Of a stretch of DNA of 64,000 bases, positions 22,316 through 34,400 are shown one piece after another. Origin of the DNA: Hemerocallis citrina (taxonomy: Eukaryota; Streptophyta; Magnoliopsida; Asparagales; Asphodelaceae). The position numbers and the translations under genes are program-made. The notes under the pieces were generated by a model, which was not told where the DNA came from, did not search any database, and saw only the letters and a list, made by a program, of their open reading frames with translations. Where the stretch lies: assembly GCA_017893485.1 (NCBI GenBank), contig CM030368.1, forward strand, positions 106,461,549-106,525,548, in the 5' to 3' direction. Each line of letters opens with the position of its first letter. Position 1 is the stretch's first letter.

Positions 22316-24428
22316 ATGTCTAGATCACGCGGTAGCGGTCGTAGCGGACAAGATTCCTCTTCCTCTTCATGTAGGCCACCAATTATCCCAACTAGTGAGC
22401 CCGCCCAAGATTACATTGATCCTACTATGGAACAATGGGGTACACACGACATGGATATTGTAGGTGACATACAATTAAAAGAAGAAGAACAACAACAACA
22501 ATCCGAAACCACACAATCCCGTAGTAGTAGGAAAAGTAGAGGAGAAACTAGCGATTGGCATAAGTTTTATGATTATATTCCGGACGAACATACTCCGGGT
22601 ATAGGTTTGAAAGTGTGTAAAACATGTAGTAAAACATACAAATTCAAGAGGGGTGACGGCACCGGTACAATTAGTAGGCACATACAACATAATCATAAAT
22701 AACTTCTTGATCAAATACAAGGCCAACAAAAAATCAATCCCAGGACCGGTCAAGTAGATAGCCATCCTTATGATCCCGAACTTGTTCGTCGGGAAATGGC
22801 CCGATTAGTCATTAAGGAAGAGTTGCCATTTTCCTATTCCGAGAGTAGGAACTTGGAAAATTTTAATCAAACGGCCTTAAACCCTCATTTTAAAAGAATT
22901 CCGAGAAATACTTGCAAATCGGATTATTTTAAAGTGTACATGGAAATGAAGGACGCTTTGATTGCAATTTTATGGAGTTTAACTTGTAGGGTTAGTTTAA
23001 CTTCGGATTATTGGACGGGTGTCAACAATAATCCAACGATGGGAATAACCTGTCATTGGATCGACAATGATTGGATTCTTCAAAAAAGAATCATATCACT
23101 TGCGTCGTTGCCGTATCCCCAAAGTGGCGCTGAAATAGCAAACCGTATTATAGAAATTTGTGATGTTTTTCATATTCGCGATAAAATTATGGCTATTAGT
23201 TTTGATAATGCATCTAACAACAATGTAGCAATTACTACTTTAAAATCTGTATTAAACCCTCCATCTGACAATATTTTTCATGTTAGATGTGCATGTCATA
23301 TTATAAATTTATGTGTTCAAGATGCATTAAGAATAGCTGATCCATATATAGTTAAAATTAGAAATTGTGTACATTTCATTGCATTAAGTCCAAGCATTTT
23401 ACAAGAATGGAAAGCTTGGTGTAGGGTTAGAAATGTTCCTTTTAGAAAATTTCCAAAGGATGTTAGACACCGATGGAATTCTACTTTTGATTTACTAAAT
23501 GTTGTCACCGATTATAAAGCAGTTGCAAATGATTTTTGTATCGCAAAAAATATGCACAATTTTGAAATGACTCCCATCGATTGGTTTTTTGCCGTATCTT
23601 GGTTGAAATTTTTAGAACCTTTTAAAACCGCAACTTTAAAATTTTCAAAAACATATGAATCTACTTCTATTAGCATTTTTATTGAATTAGTTAGCATGAT
23701 GCAAATATTTAACGAAATGTTAAATGATCCCTATATTAGTGACATTGTAATACCTGCATTTCAAAAATTTTTGAAGTATTATTTTTCTCCTCCTATGTTG
23801 ATTTGTGTTGCTACTGTTATGGATCCCCGTATCAAATTAGAAGGTACGAAGAATTTGATATAAATATTTTTTGGATATTTAGAGAACAATGTAGAATTAA
23901 CAACTGATTGCGCTACTTTTTTAGTTCAGTTTGAATCTACGTTAAATAACATGTATGATTATTATGATAGACGTTTTTCTTCTAGTAGTACAACTTCTGT
24001 AGTTAGTTCTTCTTCTGGTAGTTCTAAAGGTAAGGGTAAAAGTAGAATTGGTGATAGAACATTTAGTTTACTTGAATAAATTCAATCTAAAAAACCTAGG
24101 ACTAATCAACCAAATGAATTAAATTGGTATTACCAACAGGATACTGAGCCTACTCTTTCTCCACTAGATATTTTACAATGGTGGAAAGAACATGAACACA
24201 CTTTTAGTATTCTGTCAATTATGGCTAAAGATTTACTAACTCCTCCTGTCTCTACAGTTGCTTCTGAGAGTGCATTTTCTACAAGTGGCAGGGTTCTATC
24301 TGATTACAGGAATCGGTTGAAGCCCGAGACATTAGAGATGCTCGTTTGCACAGAAGACTGGTTGAAGGCTGAAGATAGGATGCAAGGGAAAGTACTATCA
24401 AGTTCCACAAGTGGGAGCAACTCGCCCG

Positions 24429-24473
<45 letters not shown>

Positions 24474-24475
24474 AA
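22316..24475 (+). pseudogene. hAT transposase (BED zinc finger, RNase-H-like, dimerisation), three in-frame stops
   Basis: One reading frame covers about 719 codons without any frameshift but with TAA at 22700-22702, 23861-23863 and 24077-24079. Start: ATG at 22316, chosen because the upstream part of the frame is hydrophobic leader-like text. Residues about 75-128 hold the BED zinc finger (VCKTCSKTYKF then HIQHNHK: CxxC and HxxxxH). The middle (22796-23860) is the RNase-H-like domain with LTSDYWTGVNN (first catalytic D) and MAISFDNASNN (second D), followed by the CACHIINLCVQD helix. The end has LDILQWWKEHE and VSTVASESAFSTSGRV, the hAT dimerisation region, then a polyglutamine tail from (CAA)n. 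Each domain is readable, so loss of function is recent. The closest known relatives are plant RICESLEEPER/DAYSLEEPER-type and Ac-like transposases. Confidence 0.92.
24431..24472 (+). repeat. (CAA)n microsatellite coding the polyglutamine tail
   Basis: Fourteen consecutive CAA triplets sit at the very end of the transposase frame. Confidence 0.9.
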
Positions 24476-25586
24476 CAATAGCTTTGCTTGTTATGTCAAA
24501 TTAGAAAACTTGTACTCAATTAAAATTGTATATAAGAAATATGTTATTGTATAAAACTTATTTGTGAATTGAATTCTTCATTTCGTTATAAATTGTTCAA
24601 ATTGTATAACTTAAATTCATATGAATAATATTTCAAAATTTGTTGTCAATTTCACTCTTTCAATCTTATTATTATTATTACGATTTTTATTGTTTATTAG
24701 TATTATTACTTACTTAGTATTATAATTAAACATCATTTGGGGATATTTGAAGAATTGTAGTATTATTACTGAATTACTTACTTAGTATTATAATTAAACA
24801 TCATTTGGGGATATTTGAAGAATTGTAGTATTATTACTTATTAGTATTATTACTTACTTAGTATTATAATTTTTGAAGAATTGTAGTATTCATCAAATAA
24901 AGATATGGTTGTTTGTATACATCATTTGTAAAATTATTATTATTATTATTTTAATTTAAACTACCAAAAAAAACAAAAAAAAAAATTTATTAAACGGGCC
25001 AACCCACGGGTCGACCCGGCCCAACCCGGGTTGAACCCTAAAGGGTTCACGGGTTGGGCGGGCCACCCAAACGAAAACTTAGCCCAGCCCGGCCCGTATA
25101 AGGGTGCAACCCGGCCCGGACCGGCTAAGTATTCGTACCAACCCGTACGGGTTGGGCCCGGCCCGGCCCGTACGACCCGTTCGCCATCCCTAGATGGGTG
25201 GTCGGGCTCGGGAATCAAAGAGCAAGGGAGGCGTGTGGCTGGAGGTGGCCGGGGGGGGGGGGGGACGACGGCAAGGAATTGGTGAGGGATTTGAGATAGG
25301 GTTTTGAGAGAGAGAGGGAGAGAGAGTAAATTAGAGGCCGGGAAATGAAAAGTAAATTAGAGGGGGAAATGAAAATTGGGGGAGGGAAGCGCAGGTTGGA
25401 AATTTTAGACCTATTGCGGCGTTTATGCAATAAAACGCCATTATAGCCTATTTTTATCTCGGCAATTTCGATGAACGCCGGTATAGAAGGGGTATATTTT
25501 TTTTGCTTTATTTCTAAATGTCTATCCCGACGCTTCTACCAAATGCCGGGGTAGAATTGCTGGGATAGACGTTTTATTTTGTAGTG

Positions 25587-25840
25587 TTTGGATGGTTATT
25601 TAGCCACATGTTGAGTTTTTCTATTTGCACCCTTTATTTTATGCACATTAGGATATTTTAGAAATTTGTTTTGAGATTTGTTTTAAGCCTATGTATAAGC
25701 CTTTAGACTAATGCAAAGATATGCTTTGATTAATGAAAATTTTGTGTATTGAGTTCTGCTCTTCATTCGCCTATTGTGTGTAAGACATTGAGAGAATATT
25801 AGGGTTTGTGAAAAACCCTAGATTGTACACCTCCATCCCC
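25587..25840. other. Spacer between CACTA and reverse E LTR
   Basis: The text resembles the end of a small LTR or gene 3' end (TGTGTAAGACATTGAGAG, AGGGTTTGTGAAAAACCC) but has no partner in the window. No supported gene. Confidence 0.4.
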
Positions 25841-27656
25841 TGTCACGCCATGCTTTCCAAAAATACGGAACACAAGTACATGACATTAGTCCAGCGAATG
25901 ACTTGCGTCATCCATAAGCTGTTTACCTATTCAACTCAACAATAATAACAATACAAAATAATTGCGCAGGCAATAACAATAACCATATGAACAATAACAC
26001 TTGGAATAAGACAATATGAAATATCCGAATACAATAATCCAACATCTAGAAAAAATTAATAATATCTGGGTCATAAGCCCAATACAGTACTAAATCCAAT
26101 CACAATAATAATAAGTCTCTGTACAATAAATCCAATGCAATAGTAATCAACTAGAAAGCATAAATCTTTAGAAAGCTTGTTCCCCAATTCCTGCAGGTAA
26201 TTCTCCACGATCACCTGTAAACACTTCATCTAAAAAGAGGAGAAAAATTATCCTTAGAGTAAGTCATGGACACAAGTAGAGAAAGCAAAGAAACAATGGA
26301 TCAGTAGGAATCAATAACATGAGACAATAGCAATAATCAATATCATGGTAATCGATACAATGGTTATAAAAAATGGTTCAATATTCGATAACAATGTTCA
26401 ATAGTCGATGTCAATAACACTTAGACAATAATCGATATCGATAGTGACAATGATGTACAATATGCAATGTCGATGTTGTGTTAATTGTTAAGTCTATTTA
26501 TCATTATAATCCTAACTAATGCACGTACTACTGTGTCTCATATGTTCCATACCACTGGTTTGATGCATACAATTAATTTTGCATAGACTTTAGTGGTGAA
26601 TTCTATAAATCATGCGTCGGTATGATAATCACTGATACGATAACAATATTGTTGCACAATACATTATAATGATTCACTGATACACTGATATACTGATACG
26701 ATACGCGAAAGATTGGGGTGTCATAGTCAGCGCTCCAACAATCAATCGATAAAATATTTTCCAACATAGTCACTATACTGTTCACTACTCAAGTCAATCC
26801 CTTAAACCCCAGCTTGTTAATTATTTTATCAATGCAACAATATATTATGCAATTAGAGATATTTAGATGAACGATAGTAACAATAGAGGAACAATAGGAT
26901 AATAAATCTGGATGGGACAATTTTTAGAATGATAAGAATAGTACAATAAGGTCATGTGATGCAACATATACACTTCAATTCATGCAATACAATGATATAT
27001 ATACATTTATATTAAAGAAATCTGAAAAATAAATTTCTGGACAGCAAGAGGTCACTGTACAAAAATCAGTTTTTCCGCTACAACAGAAATCAAAAACTGA
27101 AACCGTCAAAAATTATGGAAACTAGACTTCCATATGATTCTAACGCATATTTAAAATACAAAATCCGACAACAGCAGCTAGGTCAAACACATCATTCTTT
27201 ACAGATTACATGTTGTAATACCCTGATTTTTCAAATACATGAAAGATTATTTATTTTTACATATGGTATGCTTGTGTAGCATGTTGACTATTATTTCTCA
27301 ACATGATGAATAAAGTCTATTGTTTTTTATAAAACATTTTCTTAAAGCCCAATGTTAATTTACTTATCTTCTTTTAAAAATATTTATTTTGGCCCAATTA
27401 ATTTTAGCCCATGTAGCACCTTTTCTTCTATTTTCCGGGTATTTTATATTAGTGGTGCGGTTTGTGTGTGCACGTGCACTCAACGTACACGTGCACAAGC
27501 ACACTAGCTTGTGGCCGGATGTGAATAGGATAGTGGGGTAGATCATTGGTGGTTATTTGTGAAGTGTGGGTAGTTTCTCAACCCCCTAATGCATCCCAAC
27601 CCTTGATCTTATAACTCCCCAATAAATCCTAGCCTTCTATTCTACTTATTTCCTAG

Positions 27657-27664
27657 TATAAATA
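27657..27664 (+). promoter_or_regulatory. TATA box of the family D LTR
   Basis: TATAAATA in CTAGTATAAATACCCC stands about 440 bp into the LTR, just before a CT-rich leader, as expected for the U3 promoter. Confidence 0.6.
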
Positions 27665-28007
27665 CCCCTCCCATTTCCCTATCTCTCTTACACTAAGATT
27701 GTTCTTATTAAGAGAGAGGTATTGTGAGAGTTGTGTGTGGGAGCTTTTTGTGAAGACCGAGGAGTACATCTGAAGGTTCGGTGTGGAGCAAAGGAGCAAG
27801 GTGCAAGGAGCAAGGAGGCGTTCACTATATTGAGGAGCTTTTGCGGGATTTCGATTATTTCTTCATATAAGGTGGGTGTTTCTCAGGACTTCTAATGTAG
27901 GAATTATACCATGATTATTATGATTGCTACCATGTTATAAAAAGTAAATTGAATGTATTGGAAATTGCTTGAACATGCTGTTGATAATAAGAACGAAAGT
28001 GTCGGTA

Positions 28008-28776
28008 CAGTCGACTGTCGCATGAACCAGTCGACTGGTACGAGACAATTATTTTTCATGATGCGGGAATAAACATATGTGCGAATAGACGTAATCGTGT
28101 GATCATTAATTTTTACATTTTTCCCTATGACACATATGATGGAGGGAAGGTAAATGAATAAAAAGAACTAGCGATGATTGACAAAACTGAGAACTGTCGG
28201 TGCAGTCGACTGGCAAGGTGTTCAGCCGACTGGTGCCTTGACTTAAGCATGACTATTTGGAAATTTCATGAAATAAGATATTCCATTATGTTTGACCTAG
28301 TATAATGACTTGAGATTTATATCTTCATCTTCGTAAGAAAGTTATGAATAGTGTGAGTGCATGTTTAAAGTGTTTTCCTTAAAGAAAAGAACATATTAGT
28401 AAATTGAAATTCCATGCTACCATGTTACTGAACCAGTAAGAAGTGTGGTGTCTATAAAAATATGAATGTATGTATGCTGTGATGAAAGTGCATATGAGAA
28501 TGGTTGGAAACATAATATCTGTTTTGGAATTAAGAAACTGACCAGTCGACTTAGTGCGTGTAGCCAGTCGACTGAGCTGAACATGGAAATGTACTATTAA
28601 AGAATCCCAGAACAGACGACTGATAGATGAATAGTCGACGGTTATGTGGATGACACTGTGAACATGAAAGGTTGCGGGACAGCCGACTGACTGGGTGCAG
28701 CAGTCGACTATCCCGAGTAATTATGATGAACCTGTATTGACTGTATGAGTCGACTGGTGTTCTTCCAAGTCGACTG
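28008..28776. repeat. Six pairs of CAGTCGACTG-like palindromes
   Basis: Sites start at 28008/28028, 28203/28223, 28543/28565, 28613/28632, 28680/28701 and 28747/28767. Within a pair the starts differ by 20, 20, 22, 19, 21 and 20 bases. Six of twelve sites keep the core CAGTCGACTG or differ only in its last bases; others have one or two changes (CCGAC, ACGAC). Sequence outside the sites is not clearly repeated except near the first two pairs. Confidence 0.85.
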
Positions 28777-29259
28777 TACAGAGTGAACTTTGGTGTGTAT
28801 GAGATTTCATTTTATTTATGGTTGTTGGAAGTTGTGAACTTTATGATCGAATTCTATGAACTTTTTTTTATGACTGTGTGGATTTATGTAAAATGAATCC
28901 TAAATGGGAATTGAGAATAGAATGAATATTAAAGGCTAAAATCATGATGAGAAAGTCTGTGAGACTCTAAATGAATGATGAGCTGAAAGTGCTCAATTGG
29001 AAGTTGTGAATTGTAAATTGAAACTAAGAGTAGCTAAGTCTCCCCCGGCAGTGAAATGAATGAAATGAAATGGGAATTGAAAGACCAAGGTTGGTCATGT
29101 ATCGAAATGAAATGATAAGTCCGGTTTAGTAGAGAGGCTAACTCTAGAGCTTTGATTTGTATTCATGATTCTAATATTTAGTACATAGTGAAGAGGTGAT
29201 GAAAGTGAGAGAAAAACATAAGTATGAGAACTAGGGTTTACGGTGCGGGTGTGTGAGCC

Positions 29260-29430
29260 GCAGAATGCATGCTTGATGAGTCAAGACATGGCGCAGGCAC
29301 AACTCAGAATGATCGGACCTTAGTCACGCTCATGGGATGTTTTGGTGACTGCAAGAGGATTGTGTTCAGGGAGGAGGCTGAATTGCCGCAGAATGCATGC
29401 TTGATGAGTCAAGACATGGCGCAGAATTCT
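29260..29430 (+). repeat. Direct duplication GCCGCAGAATGCATGC...
   Basis: A block of about 45 bases with CCGCAGAATGCATGC, TTGATGAGTCAAGACATGG and CGCAG occurs at 29259-29304 and 29387-29423. Confidence 0.8.
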
Positions 29431-31437
29431 ACTCCAGGGGCCAGGATACATGCTTGTACTCATAGAATCATCTAAGATACTCACCGTAATTACAGAAGTA
29501 GAGTAAGTCATGGCGAGGGATTGAACCCTACAAAAATGAAGAACGGTTAAGAGGCTTGCCCTCGGACCTATGTAGTATGAGATGCATAAAATCCGAACAA
29601 GTGTGCATTAGTGTCATGTAAATTAAATAATTGCATTAAGGATTAAGTGCACAATCACGACACGACATCTTTAAGAGTTCCCTTTGATTTATATGCTTAT
29701 ATTGAACAAGTTTGTGATTGTTAAGAAATGAGATTCGTTATACTGTTTCTGGCATAGAGAGGATGACCATGTATAACTATCGTCAGTTGAATAAGCTGAC
29801 GTACCCACAGTTTGTATGCAGGTAATTGCATGAGTAAAGAGAAATGGATGCATAAAGATTGTACCATGTTGTTGTACATTTATTTAATTGTTGTATTTTA
29901 CTTCCGCTGTGCAAAGAAAAAATGTAATATTGATGTAACTCTGATGTATCAAGAAAATTTTGAATTTCCTTGTAAAAATTGTACTAAAGAAAGTGAAAAG
30001 ATCCTGTAGAACATCTCGAATTCAGTGATTTGGGATTCGGGGCGTTACACATGTTCAGACAGAAAATTGACATCGACTTGTTATATCTTTAGAATTAGCG
30101 AAAACTCAATTATAAATTCATTAAAAATATTCTTTAGACTCCTAAGCAACTATCATTCTGGAAATTATCAGATCATTATTCTAATATTAATTTAGCTTTC
30201 TAATAGTTTAAACATGAAAACATACATGAATCTGAAATTCTGAAAATAAAACACACCAGTAGTAAAATCATCATAAATTTTGCAATACAACTCGAAATTT
30301 AAAGATCTTAGATGTTCTCAAAACTAGAGACATGGGGATACAACTATTATTCAGAAAGTTATTTATTTTGAGATCAAATACTGGGTTGAAAATGTCATAC
30401 AATTTCCAGACAGCAAGTAAACATACAGATTTTTGATATTTTTCATGAAATAATTTCAATTAGTCAATAAACTTCATAATCAGCAAGGTAGATATAATAG
30501 CATGGTAAATAGAATTAAGAACACACACATACAGTAAATTAACCACACAATTCATCAATCCATTAATCAAGCAATCAACCTAGTATCTAATTCTACGATA
30601 CTATCTTTATGTGATGTTTTATATGAACAACTCCTACTACCAATACTATATGAATGCATGAAAGATTCGATCTTTTGAGTCAACAAAGGCACGAAGTCGA
30701 GGATATTTGGGTTAGCTCGTGTAAACCCTCAATATACTCAACGAAAGAGGAACAATATATGATACGATGAACAATTGGATGTACTTGCAAGAATTTCAAT
30801 AAAAACTTGAATTTGATACAAGATTCAATTCAAGCGGAAAAGTGACTTACCTTATACACGATTAATTCGGATAACAAAGAATAACGGGATGAGAATCCCG
30901 GAGCAACGAACACCAAACTGCAAAGAAACACGTGCACACTATGTGCACAACCCAAAACAAGGCAACAACAGCAAAGAGTGGCAACAGCAACTTCGGTTGC
31001 GGCTGTGAACAACAGCAACAACAGACAGCAGCTTCGGGCTGGCACCGTCCAACTTCGACAGCAGCAACGGGTGGCAGGGGAATGGCGGCGTGACGACCGG
31101 GGGTGGTAGCGTCGCTGGAGTTCAGGAGGGAGGAGTGTAGGGCGATCGGGATGTGGGTCGAGGGCTGTAGTCGGCTCGACGGCAGGGAAGGAGGTCGACA
31201 GGGGAAAAGGGGGTTGCCAGAGATGTTGAGCGGGAAGATGGGTTGGTCGGCAGTACGGGAGAGGAGAGAGAGAGACGACCAGGAATTAGGGTTTGTATTT
31301 TGTGTTTTTAGGGTTTGCAATAGGATTGTATTTATAGAGTGCAATTATGTTGTTGGGTTAATGGGCTAGGATCCAATAATAATGGGTTTCTCAACCAAAT
31401 AAAAATAGGATCAACAAGATGGACAATAGTAATTCAT

Positions 31438-34400
31438 TGTCACGCCCCGCTTCCCATAAATACGGAATACGAGCATGTAACATTGGCCCAGCGAATGATT
31501 TTCATCATTCATAAGCTGTTAAAGAATCTTTACAACATTCACAGGAATAATCAGAGTCAGAAGTAAAAGTATCAACCAACAAGCACATATGAACCAAAAA
31601 TACCAACAAGAATGCTTGAAACCAAATATATAAATATCAAATAGTCATGATCTGAATAAGACAAATATCTTGGGTCACATTGCCCAAATACAAGAATAAA
31701 ACCAAGTATCAAAATACAATATTGTTCAAGCAAGCTACAAGAAATAATAATAATAAAATCCAGCACTAATACTTCATGTCACCAATACCATCTGGAACTT
31801 GTTCTCCAAAATCTGCAATTCAACAATTCCAAGGAAGAAGAAAAGAGAAAACAAGTACCCGTCAATTGCAAGTTACGGGCCGCTTGTAATGCAGGATACA
31901 AGTACATGAAAAAATCTAACTAATAACATGGAATAGGCATGATAAAAAAACATAACAATTAGCATGGTAAGGTGAACAAGTATAAATGACATGAATCAAG
32001 TGTAAGGTAAACAAGTATCAAGTGTCAAGTATCATGTAATCATGTATCAAGTGTCACGTATCAAGTCTCATGTAAACAAGTCTCATGTATTATGTAGTCA
32101 AGTGTCAAGCAAGCATGTATCATGTTCAAGTATCATATTCAAGTCTTGTAGTGATTACTATCTAGGTAGCACTTCATGCAGCCCACCTTACATGGTTACT
32201 ACAACAAACAGTTTCACTTTAGATTTCATAGTGGACCATATAGGGCAGTGGACTCAGGGAAAAGTATCAAGTAAATAAGTATCAAGCACGAGTCACGTAA
32301 TCGTGAACACGTGACAGCAAGCAGTAACAAGCACGAGTCACGTAATCGTAAACACGTGGCAACAAGTAGTATCATGCATGAATCATGTAGTCATGTAACA
32401 TGGCACAAGTAGTAACAAATATGAATCATGTAGTCATGAAACATAGCACAAGTAGTAACAAGCATGAATCATGTAGTCATGAAACATGGCACAAGTAATA
32501 TCAAGCACGAATCATGTAATTATGAAACATGGCAACAAGTAATGGGAAACATGGGGCCCCTCCGAGTACACGTTTTTGAATTATCCACTATTCGATCTTT
32601 CCCTTAAACCCCGACTTGGTTATTTATTATTAATGTCAAACAAGCATATATGTGTCACGAAACAAGCAATTATATTATGGTATGATCAAGTAACAAGTTC
32701 AAGTTGCAAGAAAAACAAGTATGGGTGCAAGATAACTCATACAGGGACAAAATAACCAAATCTCAAGTTCAGAACAGTAAGACCAAACTGTAGTAAAACT
32801 GAAATTTCCAATGTTAAAAAAATACAAATCTGAATCTGTCGAAACGTATAGAAAATAGACTTCAAACCAAATCCAGCGAGTATAAATAAGTCATATTGTA
32901 TTTCACAAAATCATAACTCAAAACTGATTTAAATCTAGAAAAGGCGTTCAGGCAGAATTCAGTAAATCAAATTTTCAGTCAGGAAAACAGCATCAAAAAT
33001 CAATAAATAAATCTGCAAAAAATCTGGGGTATTTAGTATCAAAATATAAAGTTTTATAATTTTCCAGTAAGATTAGTTTAGCCATAAAAAATCAGAAAAT
33101 ATCTAGAAACGATAGTTTGGCAAATCTGGAATTCCCAACACTACTGTACGAAAACTGTAATATCTCGCAAACCGTGAAACGAAATCCAAATCCGCCAAAG
33201 AGAGATGAAAATAGATAGAATAAGATAACTTTCATATTTCACAAATATTTTCATACAGTAAAAGGAATCAGGGTGAAAACACGATTCTTTACAGAACAAT
33301 GAGCAAAATACAACAAGTACAGTTTTTATAAACGAGCATGAAACAACATATAAAACTCATTAATAAAATCCTCCAAAATTCTGGGTAATCCCTAAATAGA
33401 TATAGAAAAACTAACCAAAGTTTCAGATCAAAATAATACGTTTAGCACAAGTATCAAAATATTTTAATCATCAAAATCATCAAGAAACGAAATTTGGAAA
33501 AGGTCTACACCTCTGTAGTAAAATAGTCATATCTCACATATATGAAAACGAAATCGAGCAAGGTCAAAGGAGTTGGAAAGAAGACGAATTCCTCTACAAA
33601 TCATGTTTTATACTAAAATTAAGATTCTGACCTTAATATGGTCTAAATTACTGATCAAGACAGATCATCGGCAAAATACAGAATTTCCTCAAGATAAAAA
33701 TTGACATAGATCCAACGAAACTTAATCCAAACACAACCAAACAAGAAATCGAGTTTACCAAGTGTCCAAGAGTCATGAAATAGGGTAATTAACATATCTA
33801 AAACGAGTCTATCATATGGATCTCAACAACCACTCAGATACTCACAAAAATCCCACATACATGATCAAATCAAGAACGGGCAAAACCTAAGTTGTTTCAT
33901 ATCAATATTGTGTCGTGAGTCAACTATGGTCAAATAGCACTATAAAGACAAAACCCAACAAGAATAACATACAAGGGTCGTTTCTAGAACCTAACTACAC
34001 TACAAGCGGTATTTATGACTTGTATCATACAACGGAATTGAGTACAAGTTACTTGCCTTAACCGATGACGGAACGACTCCGAGCAAGAATAATGGGAACA
34101 GATTCCCAGGCACGAAAACAATGAACAGATTACGAACCAATGACAAACACACGATCACGAACAAGATGAAGACGATCGAGATCACGAACACAATCGGACG
34201 GCTGAGATCGAAGATCAAGATCAAGATGATCGGATCAGATCGGACGGTCAGATTTTCCTGATGATGAAGATAATGATGAAGATCAAGATCGATCGATCGA
34301 ACGGCTGCGATCAAAGGAAATTGATGATCATCATGATTGTGACGATCAAAGAGAGATCGGATGGCTAGGATCTAATTGGATGATCAGGAGGAGATCGACG

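Larger units (their letters stand above)
21429..25192 (+). mobile_element. hAT transposon, 3.76 kb, exact 8 bp duplication
   Basis: The termini are TAGGGATGGCAA (21429) and TCGCCATCCCTA (25192). The flanking 8 bp are identical: GATGGGTG at 21421-21428 and 25193-25200. The subterminal 250 bp on each side is GC-rich and packed with ACCCG/CGGGT motifs, while the interior is AT-rich. It encodes one transposase of the plant Ac-like group, now broken. It lies inside the CACTA element's captured leader, so it inserted later. Confidence 0.95.
15312..25586. mobile_element. CACTA (En/Spm) element with captured gene exons, non-autonomous
   Basis: The left end is CACTAC (15312) and the right end is GTAGTG (25586), with TTT on both outer sides (15309-15311 and 25587-25589); CACTA elements make a 3 bp duplication. 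Both subterminal regions carry AACGCC/GGCGTT-type short repeats: 15352-16108 on the left and 25410-25580 on the right. The inverted identity beyond the first six bases is weak, which lowers confidence. Between them are exon-like minus-strand sequences of unrelated plant genes with splice sites retained, a hAT-type MITE and a complete hAT element. No CACTA transposase (TNPD/TNPA-like) is recognisable. Confidence 0.6.
27214..30049 (+). mobile_element. Solo LTR, family D, 2836 bp, exact duplication CATGT
   Basis: The LTR begins TGTAATACCCTG (27214) and ends GGGGCGTTACA (30049). CATGT flanks it on both sides (27209-27213 and 30050-30054). A TATA box (TATAAATA, 27657-27664) precedes a leader, then a good donor (ATAAG|GTGGGT at 27872) and an acceptor (TATGCAG|GT at 29821), suggesting an intron of about 1.95 kb inside the LTR. 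Other contents are six pairs of CAGTCGACTG-like sites (28008-28776) and a duplicated block at 29260-29430. The lack of an internal region shows unequal recombination between the two LTRs of a former full element. Confidence 0.92.
25841..31437 (-). mobile_element. LTR, family E, reverse, split by a D solo LTR
   Basis: The left edge TGTCACGCCATGC (25841) is the reversed 3' end of an LTR and aligns by eye for over 700 bp with 63272-64000. The sequence is interrupted at 27209 by the D solo LTR and continues at 30050. The promoter-side leader, CT-rich on the minus strand, lies at about 30890-31330. The right edge is lost where a family-A LTR begins at 31438. No coding sequence is recognised. Confidence 0.65.

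Noticed and set aside
31970..32545. Repeats with spacer-like stretches, considered as CRISPR
   Set aside because: Units are adjacent or degenerate without unique equal-length spacers, and this is plant nuclear DNA inside an LTR.
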